DNA of 64,000 bases from NCBI RefSeq assembly GCF_000283155.1, contig NW_004454239.1, forward strand, positions 8,205,983-8,269,982. The letters run 5' to 3'. The notes under the pieces are model-generated. The model was not told the origin of the DNA. It did not search any database and worked only from the letters and a program-made list of their open reading frames with translations. Below are positions 21,905 through 32,440 of the stretch, piece after piece (the first letter of the stretch is position 1; every line of letters starts with the position of its first letter). The translations under genes and the position numbers were made by a program. The DNA is from Ceratotherium simum simum (Eukaryota; Chordata; Mammalia; Perissodactyla; Rhinocerotidae).

Positions 21905-22200
21905 CACAAACTCACTCTCAAACCTTGCAGCGAGTGGGGTGATTGGTTCTAACCCCAGAGTCAAGGGTGGTCACGTGACCTACACTTAGCCAATCAGAGA
22001 CAAGGATGCTGAAATGACTCTTGAGGCGCCTCTTGGGAAATAGAAGCTCTGTTTCCCCTGGGCGTGAAGCTGAAAGTGGCCATCTTGCCACCAGAGACAT
22101 TGCTTGAGGGGGAACCCACTCAGAGGAAAGCAGAACTGGGAGGCTGAGGGCAAAAGACCACGTCCTCAGGCTGTGGTTTTCTATGTGAGAGATGCGGTCA
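21905..22200 (+). repeat. Old interspersed repeat, copy B (unclassified)
   Basis: The block 'tggttctaaccccagagtcaagggtggtcacgtgacctacacttagccaatcagagac', then 'ggaaatagaagctctg', 'gtggccatcttgccaccagagac' and 'gaggaaagcagaactgggaggctgag', shares the order 'cacgtgacc..gccaatgag..ccatcttgc..gag' with copy A at 15790-16205. Confidence 0.5.
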
Positions 22201-22429
22201 TTTTTTGTTAACTCTAGTTGGAGGTGCATTTTCTGCCATTAGCTCAAAGTGGGGGAATGAATGACCATGGGCTTATCAGAGTAGCAACAGCACAGCTCCT
22301 TTTAAAATAAAATTATTTTAAGTGCTGCCGTTCAGTGCTTACTGGAAAGTTGCAGAGGGGGAGAATATTCCCCCCAAAGTTCACAAGGATGCTAAGACAG
22401 TGTAGGATTGCTGCTACTGACTAAGTTCA

Positions 22430-23170
22430 GGTAGGATCTCAAATTTATGTCCTCTGCGGTCAGAGAAGATACTTTGTAAGGTTTTGTTCTTTTGAAATCT
22501 ACTGAGATTTATTTTATGCCACAGTCTATGCTCCACTCCGTGAACATCTATCTGCGCTTGAAAAGAGTGTGTCTTCTGTAGCTGTTGGCTGTAGTGTTCT
22601 CCACATGTCAAGCAGGGTGAAGTGGTTGATGAGCCCCTCAGATGTCCTATGTCTTCTCTGGTTTCTTGTATGACTGTTCTGTTAGCTCCTGAGAAAGCTA
22701 TGTTAGAGTCTCCTACTGTGATGGTGGACTTCTCTGTTTCTGCTTTTAATTTTATCAGTTTTTCATGCGTATATTTTGAAGATCTGTTATAAGGCACATA
22801 CACACTTTAAGAGTCACATCTTCCTGACTGTCTTGACCCTTGTATAGTAGTGGAAACTCCCTGTTTGCCTCTAGCAATACCCTTTGTTTTGAAGAATGTT
22901 TTGACTGATATTCTAAGCACTTCAGCATTTGTTTGTTTTTTTTTGGTGAGGAAGATCAGCCCTGAGCTAACATCCTTGCCCATCCTCCTCTACTTTATAT
23001 GAGACGCTGCCACAGCATGGCTCGACAAGCAGTGCATCGGTGCACGCCCAGGATCCGAACTTGTGAACCCCAGGCCGCCAAAGAGGAGCGCACGCACTTA
23101 ACCGCTGAGCCACCGGGCCGGCCCCCACTTCAGCTTTTTTATACATACACTTTGTGTCTTTTTTCATCTT
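22430..23170 (-). repeat. Old L1 fragment, left half (split by a younger L1)
   Basis: The plus strand reads as reversed L1 ORF2 endonuclease region: 'cagagaagatactttgtaagg', 'tgaaaagagtgtgtcttctgtagctgttgg', 'tttttcatgcgtatattttgaagatctgttataaggcacata', 'cactttgtgtctttttt'. The matching continuation resumes at about 30680, so a later insertion separated the halves. An ERE sits inside at 22927-23125. Confidence 0.8.
22927..23125 (-). mobile_element. ERE SINE inside the old L1
   Basis: On the minus strand it has a GGGGCCGGCCCGGTGGCTCAG head, the A box (TGGCTCAGCGG) and B box (GGTTCGGATCC analogues), one 'gatgttagctcagggc' unit and an A tail. The flanks CACTTCAGC at 22918-22926 and 23126-23134 are a target-site duplication. 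Confidence 0.92.
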
Positions 23171-24516
23171 TTTTTTTTTGACTGAGGAACTGAATTTTTA
23201 TTTTATTTTTTAAATTCATTTTATAGAGGTCATATTGGTTTTTAACGTTATGTAAATTTCAGGTGTACATCATTATATCTTGACTTCTGTATAGACTGCA
23301 TCATGTTAACCACCAAAATTCTAGTTGCCATCCATCACCATACACAGGTGCCCCTTTACCCCATTTGCCCTCCCTCCCCCACCTTCCCCTCTGGTAACCA
23401 CCAATCTGTTCTCCAAAGCTATGTGTTTGTTTGTTTATCTTTCACATGTGAGAGAAGTCATATGGTAATTTTCTTTCACCGTCTGACTTATTCTGCTTAG
23501 CATAATATCCTCAAGGTCCATCCATGTTGTCGCAAATGGCATGATTTTGTCTTTTTTATGGCTGAGTAGTATTCCATTGTGTATATATACCACGTTTTCT
23601 TTATCCATTCACCTGTTGATGGGCACTTGGGTGGCTTCCCAGTCTTGGCTATTGTGAATGATGCTGCAGTGAACACAGGGGTGCATGTATCTTTTCAAAT
23701 TGCTGTTTTCATGTTCTTTGGATAAGTACTCAGAAGTGGAATAGGTGGATTGTGTGGTATTTCTATTTTTAGTTTTTTGAGAAATATCCATGCTATTTTT
23801 TACAGTGGCTGCACCAATTTACACTCCCACCAGCAGTATATGAAAGTTTCCTTCTCTCCACATCCTCTCCAACACTTGTTATTTCTTGTCTTTTTAATAG
23901 TAGACATTCTGACAGGCATGAGGTGATATGTCATCATAGTTTTGGTTGCATTTCCTAATAATTAGTGATGTTGAACACTTTTCATGTGCCTGTTGGCCAT
24001 CTGTGTATCTTCTTTGGAAAAATATCTGTTTATATCCTCTGCCCATTTTTTGATCAGATTGCTCATGTTTTTGTTGTTGAGTTGCATGTGTTCTTTATAT
24101 ATTTTGGCTATTATCCCCTTATTAGATATATAATTCACAAATATTTTCTCCCAGTTGGTGGGTTGTCTTTTCATTTTGTTCATGGTTTCCTTTGCCTTGC
24201 AGAAGCTTTTTAATCTGATGTAGTCACATTTGTTTATTTTTTCTTTTGTTTCCCTTGCCTGAGTAGACATGGTATTTGAAAAGATGCTGCTAAGAGAGTG
24301 CACGGCCTATGTTTTCTTCTAGGAGGTTTATGGTTTCAGTTCTCACCTTCAAGTCTTTTATCCATTTAGAGTTAATTTTTGTGTGTGATGTAAGATAATG
24401 GTCTACTTTTACTCTTTTGCATGTGGCTGTACAGTTTTCCCAACACCATTTATTGAAGAGACTTTCCTTTCTCCATTGTATGTTCTTGGCTTCTCTGTCA
24501 AAAATTAGCTGTCCAT

Positions 24517-24758
24517 TGTTGCTGGCCTGGTGGTGCAGTGGTTAAGTGCTCGCACCCCACTTTGGCAGCCCAGGGTTCACAGGTTCAGATCCCAGGTGCA
24601 CACCGATGCACTGCTTGGCAAGCCATGCTGTGGCGGCGTCCCATATAAAGTGGAGGAAGATGGGCATGGATGTTAGCCCAGGGCCAGTTTTCCTCAGAAA
24701 AAAGAGGAGGATTGGCATGGATGTTAGCTCAGGGCCAATCTTCCTCACAAAAAGAAAA
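24517..24758 (+). mobile_element. ERE SINE inserted in L1 ORF2
   Basis: Head TGGTGCAGTGGTTAAGTG carries the polymerase III A box, GGTTCACAGGTTCAGATCC the B box; both two-unit body motifs and an AAAAAGAAAAAA tail follow. The flanking direct repeats (AAAAATTAGCTGTCCAT) at 24500-24516 and 24759-24775 are exact, so the insertion is younger than the L1. Confidence 0.95.
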
Positions 24759-25240
24759 AAAAATTAGCTGTCCATAGCTGTGTGGGTTTATTTCTAGGTT
24801 CTCATTTTGTGTGTGTCTGGTTTTCCGCCAGCACCATGCTGTTTTGATGACTATAGCTTTGTGGTATGTTTTGAAATCAGAGAGTGTGATGCCTCCAGCT
24901 TTGTTCCTTTTTTCTCAGGATTGCTTTGGCTATTCGGGGTCTTTTGTTGTTCCATTTAAATTTTAAGATTCTTTCTTCTATTTCCGTGAAAAATGTCATT
25001 GGGATTCTAATTGGGATTGCTTTGAATCCTTAGATTGCTTTAGGTAACATGGTTTTGAATATATTAATTCTTCCAATGCATGAGCATGGAATATCTTTCC
25101 ATTTCTTTGTGTCTTCTTCGCTTGCTTTCAATAATGTCTTATATTTTTCAGTGTATAGATCTTTCACTTCCTTGATTAAATTTATTCCTAGGTATTTTAT
25201 TCTTTTTGTTGTGATTGTAAATGGGATTGTATTCTTTTTG

Positions 25241-25477
25241 TTTTTCCTGAGGAAGATTTTGCCTGAACTAACATCTGTTGACAATCTTCCTCTTTTTGCT
25301 TGAGGAAGATTATCCCTGAGCTAGCATCTGCACCAATCCTCCTCTATTTTGTATGTGGGATGCCACAACAGCATGGCTACCAACGAGTGGCATAGATCCA
25401 CGCCTGGGAACTGAACCCAGGCTGCTGAAGTGGAGCATGCTGAACTTAACCACTAGGCCATGGGGCCAGCCCAGGTC
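25241..25477 (-). mobile_element. ERE SINE inserted in L1 ORF2
   Basis: Minus-strand two-unit ERE: head at the right (ggggccagccc), tRNA-like segment, 'gatgctagctcaggg' and 'gatgttagttcagg' units, tail at the left. TGTATTCTT occurs at 25228-25236 and 25478-25486, consistent with a target-site duplication. Confidence 0.9.
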
Positions 25478-26370
25478 TGTATTCTTGATTTCTCTTTCTG
25501 CTAGTTTGTTGTTAGTATATAGAAATGTGACGGATTTCTGTATGTTGATTTTGTACCTTGCAACTGTACTGTATTCATTAGTTATTTCTCATAGTTTTTT
25601 GGTGTATTCTTCAGAGTTTTTATATATAGAATCATGTCATCCACAAATAGTGACAGTGTTACTTCTTCCTTTCCAATTTGGATACCTTTTATTTCTTTTT
25701 CTTGCCTAATTGCTCTGGCTAGGACTTGCAATACTATGTTGAATAAGAGTGGTGAGAGTGGGCATCCTTGTCTTATTCTTGTTCTTAGAGGAATAGCTTT
25801 CAGTTTTTCACCATTGAGTATGATGCTGACTGTGGGTTTGTCTTATAGGGTTTTTATTGTGTTGAGGTTCTTTTCTTCTATGCCCATTTTATTGAGAGTT
25901 TTGTAATCATAATGGATGTTGAATCTTGTCAAATGCTTTCTCTGCATCTATTGAGATGATCAAGTGATTTTTATTCTTAATTTTTTTGGTGTGGTGTATC
26001 ACATTGATTGATTTGCAGATATTGAACCATCCCTGTGTCCCTGGAATAAATCCCTTGATCACGGTGTATGATCCTTTTGAGGTATTATTGTATTTAACTT
26101 GCTTATGTTCTGTTGGGGATTTTTGCATCTGTGTTCATCAGTGATATTGGCCTGTAATTTTTGTGTGTGTATGTTGTCCTTGTCTGCTTTTGGTATCAGG
26201 GTAATGTTGGCCTCATAAAATGAATTAGAAAGCATCCCATCCTCTTCAATTTTTTGGAAGAGTTTGAGAAGGATAGGTATTAAATCTTCTTTGAATATTT
26301 GGTAGAGTTCACCAGAGAAGTTGTCTGGTCCTAGACTTTTGGTTTTTGGTTTTTTTAAAATAAATTTGTG

Positions 26371-26627
26371 TTTTTTTGGGTTTTGCCAGGAAAGAACTGC
26401 CCTGAACTAACATCTGTTGCCAATCTTCTTTTTGTTTCTTCCTCACCAAAGCCCCAATGCATGGTTGTATATTCTAGTTGTAAGTCCTTCTAGTTCTTCT
26501 ATCTGGGCCACTGCCACAGCATGGCAACTGACAGATAGGTGGTGTGATTCCATGAGCAGGAAACAACCCAGGCTGCCCAAGCAGTGAGAGCACTGAACTT
26601 TAACCACTAAGCCATCAGGGCTGGCTT
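26371..26627 (-). mobile_element. Long-type ERE SINE inserted in L1 ORF2
   Basis: Minus-strand element with an extra ~70-base block (reading 'ccccaatgcatggttgtatattctagttgtaagtcc' on the plus strand) between the head and the 'ttagttcaggg' unit. The same block is found in the ERE at 43487-43768 but not in the other EREs, so there are at least two structural subtypes in the window. Sequence is more diverged than the other EREs, implying greater age. Edges approximate. Confidence 0.8.
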
Positions 26628-28469
26628 GAGAGGTTTCTGATTACTGTTTCAATCTCTTGTGATTAATCTATGTAGATTCTCTATTTCTTCTTGATTCAGT
26701 TTTGGGAGATTGTATGATTCTAAGAATTTATCCATTCCTTCTAAGTTATTCAACTTGTTGGTGTATAGCATTTCACAGTAGTCTCTTATAATCCTTCATA
26801 TTTCTGTGGCATCCATTGTAATTTCTCGTTTTGCATTTCTGATTTTATTTATTTGAGACTTCTTTTTTTCTTAGTGAATTTAGCTACAGGTTTGTCAATT
26901 TTGTTTGTCTTTTCCAGGAACCAGCTCTTAGTTTCATTGATTCTTTCTATTGTCTTTTTAGTATCTATTTCATTTATATCTGCTCTGATTCTTATCATTC
27001 CCTTCCTTCTACTGACTTTGGACTTTGTTTATTCTTTTTCTAATTGTTTTAGGTATAGTGTTAGATTTTTATTTGAGATTTTTCTTATTTTTTGAGGTAG
27101 GACTGTATTGCTAAGTACTTCCCTCTAGTACTGCTTTTGCTGCATCCCATAAGATTTGGTATGTTGTGTTTTCATTTTCATTTGTCTCCAGCTACTTTTT
27201 GATTTCTCCTTTGATTTCTTCATTGTTCCAATAGTTGTCCAGTAGCATGTTGTTTAGTCTCCACATATTTGTGACTTTTCCAGCTTTTCCATTTCTTATA
27301 GTTGATTTCTAGTTTCATACCATTGTGGTCATAAAAGATGCTTGATATGATTTCAATCTTCTTAAATTTATGGAGACTTGTTTTGTTTCCCAACATATGG
27401 TCTATCTTTGAGAATGTTCCATGTGCACTTGAGAAGAATGTGTATTCTGCTACTTTTGGATATATACTCTCTATATATCTGTTAAATCCATCTGGTACAG
27501 TGTTTCATTTAAGGCCAACGTTTCCCTGTTGGTGGTTTATCTGGATGATCTATCCATTGATGTAAGTGGGGTGTTAAAGTCCCCAACTATTATTGTGTTG
27601 CTGTCAATTTTTCCCTTTAGGTCTGTCAATAGTTGCTTTGTATACATTAGTGTTCCTATGTTAGGTGTATGTATATTAATATCTGTTATGTCTTCTTGGT
27701 GAAATATCCCTTTTATCATTATATAATGTTCATCTTTCTCTCTTGTGATCTTTTTTGGCTTGAAGTCTGTTTTTTTCTGATATAAGAATGCCTACACCCC
27801 CTTTCTTTTGGTTGCCATTTGCTTGGTATATCAGCTCCCATCCCTTCACTCTGAATCTAGGTTTGTCTTTAGAGCTGAGATGGGTCTCCTGGTGGCAGCA
27901 TATTGTTGGGTCTTGTTTTTTAATCCATCCAGCCATTCTGTGTCTTTTGATTGGTGAATTCAATCCATTTACATTTAGAGTAATTATTGATAAATTAGGG
28001 CTTAATACTCCCAATTTTATCTTTTGTTTTCTGGTTGTTCTATATTTCTGTTGTTTCTTTTTCCTTGTGTTTTTGCCTGCCATTTCAGTTTGGTGGTTTT
28101 CTGTGATGTTTTTCTCAGTTTTCTCTTTATTCATGATTGTGATTCTGCTCTGATTTTTTTTGTTTTGTGGCTACCATGAAGTTTGTATAAAAGAGCTCAT
28201 AGAGGAAATAGTCCTTTTTTGGCTTATCTTATCTCCATTAACCTATGCAGGTTCTGTCCTTTTCCTCTTCCCCTTCTATGTTTTTGTTGACACAAATTAT
28301 CCTTTTTAATATTGTGAGTTTGTTACCAAATTGAAGTGGTTATAGTTATTTTTGATGCTTTCTTTCCTTTTAGCCTTTATGTTATAATTAAGTGTTTACT
28401 AACCTATTCTGATATAGAGTTGAAATTTGCTGATTTTGTCTGTCTATTTATCACTTTGCTCAAAGATTC

Positions 28470-29525
28470 ATAAACCTTTGCCTTTTCATTTCAGGTAGGA
28501 GGGTTCCTTTCAACATATCTTGTAAGGCGGGTCTAGTGATGATGAACTCTCTCAGCTTTTGTTTGTCTGGGAAAGCCTTTATTTCTCCTTCATATCTGAG
28601 GGACAATTTATCTAGATAGAGTATTCTTGGTTGATAGTTTTTTGTCTTTTAATATTTTGAATATATCATTCCACTGTCTCCTAGCCTATAGAGTTTCTAC
28701 TGAGATATCTGCTGATGGCCTGATTGGGATTCCTTTGTAAGTTATTTTCTTCTCTCTGGCTGCTCTTAATATTCTTTCTTTGTCATTGACTTTTGACAGT
28801 TTTAATATAATGTGCCTTGGAGAAGGTCTTTTTGTGTTGAGATAATTAGGTGTTCTGTTAGCTTCATGTACTTGTATAGCCACTTCCTTCTCCAGGTTCA
28901 GGAAGTTCTCAGCTATTATTTCCTTAAATAAGCTCTCTGCTCCTTTCTCCCTCTCTTCCACATAACCCATTATCCTTATGTTCCTTTTCCTAATTGCTTC
29001 GGATATTTCTCATAGGATTTCTTCATGTTTAAAAACTCTTAGTTCTCCCTTGTCTTCCACCCGAATTATTTCTAGATTTCCAACTTCGAGCTTGCTAATT
29101 CTCTCTTCCATGTGGTCTGCTCTATTTCCAATGCTTTCTACTTTATTTTTTCTTCGAGCTTGCTAATTCTCTCTTCCATGTGGTCTGCTCTATTTCTAAT
29201 GCTTTCTACTTTATTTTTTATCTCATTAATTTTGTTCTTCCTCTCCAGAATTTCTGTTTGGCTTTTTATTTAGAGTTTCAATCTCTTTGGTGAAGTATTC
29301 CTTCTGTTCATTAATTTTGTTCCTGAGCTCATTAAACTGTCTTTCTGTGTTTTCTTTTAACTTGTTGAGTTTCTTCATGGCAGCTGTTTTGAATTCTCTG
29401 TCATTTAGATTGTAATCTTCCATGACTTCAAGTTTGGTTTCTGGGCAGTTGTCATTTTCTTTTTGTTCTACCATGTTACTGTAGTTCTTCATGGTGCTTG
29501 GTGAGTTGATCCTCTGCTGGTGCAT
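28470..29525 (-). pseudogene. L1 ORF1 (RNA-binding protein), frameshifted
   Basis: ORF1p binds L1 RNA as a trimer. The N-terminal frame (29525-29226) is rich in Asn, Lys and Glu with heptad-like Leu/Met spacing (LNKLKENTERQFNELRNKI), i.e. a coiled coil. The RNA-binding part (28970-28686) has the family motifs NYLNTKRPSPRHIILKLSK and AAREKKITYKGIPIRPSADIS. The two segments are separated by a 68-bp tandem duplication, which shifts frame, so no full protein is encoded. Confidence 0.85.
29084..29219. repeat. 68-bp tandem duplication inside L1 ORF1
   Basis: CTTCGAGCTTGCTAATTCTC begins at 29084 and again at 29152; the 68-base copies differ at only one or two positions (for example 'atttccaatg' against 'atttctaatg'). 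Because 68 is not a multiple of 3, the duplication breaks ORF1 in the coiled-coil region. High identity means it arose recently relative to the element's general divergence, or was preserved by conversion. Confidence 0.92.
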
Positions 29526-30675
29526 CTGTGGTAGAAATCACCTTTCTTATTTGGGTAAGGCTTTGGTTACTTTGATTTTGAGCTGCTTCTGGTTGTATCT
29601 GAGAGTCTGCACTTCCGCCTTCCACTGCCTGTACCAGAGGCATTATCAATGCCCTCCTTGTGCTGCTAGTGTCTCTGAGGTTGCTGGTGTCTTGCTGTTT
29701 ATGGATGTCACTGCAGTCACAGGTGTCATCACAGGGATTCCCAGGCTATGAGCACTTCTGCTGTTTCCAGGGTGCCTGGGTCTCATGTTCCTGCACTGGC
29801 TCTCTGTGGGCTCTCCACAGGCTCTCCTTGGGTGCTGCTGTCCCCTGCACCACCTGTGCTGCTGCTCCTGGGTTATCTGGTGGTGCTGGTGACACTGCTG
29901 CCAAGGGCACTGGGTCCACAGGTATTGCTGCTGCTGCCAGGGACCCAGGGTCTTGTATGCAACTCCTGCCTTTGATAGTGCTGGTGTAGGGGTGCTGTCA
30001 CTGGGGGCTGGGTCATGGGTTCTGCTGTGGTTTCTGAAGCCTCAGATCACAGGTGCCACCCACCTCTGCTGGAGGAGGGGTAGGGGCTATCTGTGATCAC
30101 TGCTTGGGTCCTGCAGCCTCTGATCTCTGGTGCCAGTGCATTTTTTGAAACCTCAGGTCAGGGCACGCTGCCACTTCCAGGGGTATTTCCATTTTGGATG
30201 CAGCCCTTGCTATTGGGAGGACCAGCATCAGTGTCACTGCTGCCAGAGGAGCAGGAGGGCCCTGGATTGCCGGCACCACTGTGTTTCCTGAAGCATCAGG
30301 TCATAGGCGCCACCCACCACTGCTGTGGAGGGGCCGGGGCTGGGTCGTGAGTGCCACTGCTGCTCTTGTAGCCTCTGGTCTCTGGCACTGGTGCACTTCT
30401 GGAAACCTCAATCAGAGCACCACTGCCACTGCTGGTGATATCTGCATTTTGGGTCACCACCGGTGAGGGGGGGACTGTTCCCTTGGTTCCACTGCCTCCT
30501 GGACGTACAGTCACCCACCTTCAGATGTATAGATGCATGGGTCTCTCAGGTGTTCTGGTGTGCCATGCAGAGAGTCCTTCATTGGTCAATGGATGTCTGC
30601 TGGTTGTAACTTAGAGGGGCGATTCAAAGGAAACAGCCACTTCACCAGGATGCTCATGTCACCCCTGACCTTTCT
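29526..30675 (-). promoter_or_regulatory. L1 5' UTR / internal promoter region
   Basis: GC-rich, CTG/CCAG-rich region upstream (in element sense) of ORF1 start at 29525, between the L1 coding part and the old L1 beyond. Mammalian L1 5' UTRs hold an internal polymerase II promoter. Two roughly 250-base similar units occupy 30022-30520. Confidence 0.65.
30022..30520. repeat. Two imperfect ~250-bp tandem units in the L1 5' UTR
   Basis: 'gctgtggtttctgaagcctcag' (about 30023) recurs as 'cactgtgtttcctgaagcatcagg' (about 30278). Both are followed by 'gccacccacc.ctgct', 'gcagcctctgatctctgg / gtagcctctggtctctgg', 'tgaaacctcag / ggaaacctcaa' and 'catttt.ggat / cattttgggt'. The period is about 252 bases. 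This is like the promoter monomers known in rodent L1 5' UTRs, though the family relation is inference. Confidence 0.65.
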
Positions 30676-30679
30676 CATT

Positions 30680-32440
30680 GTTCTTACTTTCAATCCATTT
30701 TTTAAAGTGTGTCTGTTGTAGACAACATATAGTTGGTTCTCGCTTTTTTATCCAGTCTTAAAAATCTCTGCCTTTTGATTGGAGTGCATGTTCTTTTCAC
30801 ATTTAATGTAATTATTGACACAGTTGTATTGAGATCTGCCATTTTTCTATTTGTTTTCTTTTTGCCTCATCTGTTTGTTGTTCCTCTGTTCCTACTTTTT
30901 TGCCTTTTTTTGTGTTAATAAAATATTTTAGTATTACATCTAAATTCTCCTATTGGCTTTCTATCTATACATCTTTGCATTATGTTTTTAGTCGTTTTAG
31001 GGGTTACAATATCTGCTTTTAACTTAACCTATTCTACATGTAGTTAATGTTGAGTTACTTTAGGCAACATAGAGGAGCCCTTGAAACAGTGTATTTCATT
31101 TTGCCATCCTGTTCTTAGTGCTATTTTTTCATATATGTACACTATGTAGCATAAACCCACTGCTGTAGCATTAAAACTTTTAAAACATTTTCTTATTAAA
31201 ATATAATAAATTTTTAAAAAGAAGTCATATGTTTTTTAAAGGAAGAAAATTTAAGATTATGGTCTTTTGTGTTTACTTAGATATCTACTATTTCCAGAGC
31301 TCTTTATTTCTTCAGCTTAAAGAATTTCCTTTTGCCTTTCTTGTAGTACAGGTTTATGGGTGACAAATGATCAGTTTTTTCCCCCCAAATGTCTTTATTT
31401 TACCTTCATTTTTTGAAGGATCTTCTCTGTGGATATAATATTCTTGGTTGGCAGTTCTTTCCCCCCTTCAGTACTTTAATTATGTTGTTCTTATTTCTTT
31501 TGTTTTCCATTGTTTATAATAAGAAATCAGTCATTCTTCTTACCAGTTTTCCCTTGGATATTACTTCTCATTTTGGCTGGCTGCCTTCAAGATTTTCTTT
31601 CTTTGGATTTCATATGTTTGAATATGCTATGTCTAGGAGAGTTTTCTTTAGTTCTATTTTACTTGGGGTTCATTGAGCTTTTGGATCTGTAGTTTAATGT
31701 TTTCATGCAAAATTGAGACTTTTCGGGCCATTATTCCTCTGAATATTTCTCTTTTCCTTTATTTTAGTCTTCTCACTCTAGGATTCAAATAACATGCATT
31801 TTGGACCACAACTACTGTTGTCTCACACATATCTGAGGTTCTTTTCATTTTCTCTGATCTTTTTTCTCTCTATACCTATGACTTGAGTAATTTCTATTGA
31901 TCCATCTTCAAGTTTACTAATTACTTTCTCTCAGTTAAAATCTGCTATTCAGCCTATGCAGTGGATTCTTAATTTTAGTTATTATAATTTTTAGCTCTGG
32001 ACTTTCCTTTTTTATTGTTTTCATGTCTCTGTTAGTATTTATTTTCTGTTCATTCATCTATACCATATTTTTATTTAATTATTTGCATATATAGCTGCTT
32101 TGAAGTCTTTGTCTGCTGAGTCAAACCTCTGAGTTCACACAAAGTCAGTTTCTTTTTTTGTTTTAAAATGAAAACTGTTTAGCTCTCAGGTGTAGAGCAC
32201 AATGTTTGATACACGTATACATAGTGAAGTGATCACGGCAGTCAGTTAATTAACATCTCCGTCTCCTCACAAAATCAGTTTCTATGGACTGATTTTTTTC
32301 CCTGATTCTTTCTATGTCTAGTAATTTTTAGATGAAACATAGACATTATGGATAAACTTTAGTAAATCTGGACTCTGTTGTATTTTTTTCAGAATTTTTG
32401 TTCTCCCGTATAGTAGGTATTGATGTGCGTGGACTCAAGC
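30680..32440 (-). repeat. Old L1 fragment, right half (ORF2 start, ORF1)
   Basis: Reversed L1 landmarks: 'gtgtctgttgtagacaacatatagttggttctcgc', 'ctgccttttgattggagtgcatg', 'tttaatgtaattattgacacag' (start of ORF2), then ORF1-like 'tttcttggttggcagttctttcc', 'gaatatgctatgtctaggag' and 'tatacctatgacttgagtaatttctattgatcc'. It continues the element interrupted at about 23170. Confidence 0.78.
32154..32267 (-). mobile_element. Short L1 3'-end insertion with target-site duplication
   Basis: The 114-base insert reads as a reversed L1 3' UTR end: T-run, 'gctctcaggtgtagagcacaatgtttgatacacgtatacatagtgaagtgatcacggcagtcagttaattaacatctcc'. Direct repeats CACAAAGTCAGTTTCT (32138-32153) and CACAAAATCAGTTTCT (32268-32283), one mismatch in 16, flank it. 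A severely 5'-truncated L1 landed inside the old L1. Confidence 0.88.

Larger units (their letters stand above)
23440..28134 (-). pseudogene. L1 ORF2 (endonuclease/reverse transcriptase), broken
   Basis: L1 ORF2p nicks target DNA and reverse transcribes the element RNA. The start segment (28134-27730) shows the endonuclease signatures LNVNGLNSP and QETHL, expected near the metal-binding Asn and Glu. The reverse transcriptase landmark [14 protein letters not shown] is visible in a frame at 26128-25907. The catalytic box reads FVDD (25636-25647) where L1 usually has FADD. The C-terminal part includes the [19 protein letters not shown] stretch (24303-23962). Stops, frameshifts and three SINE insertions split the reading frame, so it is not functional. 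Confidence 0.85.
23171..30675 (-). mobile_element. Near full-length younger L1 retrotransposon, inactive
   Basis: In element order (right to left) there is a GC-rich 5' UTR (about 30675-29526), ORF1 (29525-28470), a spacer, ORF2 (28134 to about 23440) and a 3' UTR with T-run at about 23171-23185. After subtraction of three EREs the element is about 6.7 kb, the size of a complete mammalian L1. Both ORFs are broken. It inserted into an older minus-strand L1, whose sequence resumes on each side. Edges are approximate because no clean target-site duplication can be read. Confidence 0.85.

Noticed and set aside
24517..24758. Possible tRNA gene in the ERE head
   Set aside because: The A and B boxes come from the tRNA-derived SINE head. 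The body units, A tail and target-site duplications identify it as a retrotransposon.
23440..28134. A retrotransposition-competent L1
   Set aside because: ORF2 is split by stops, frameshifts and three SINEs, and ORF1 by a frame-shifting duplication.
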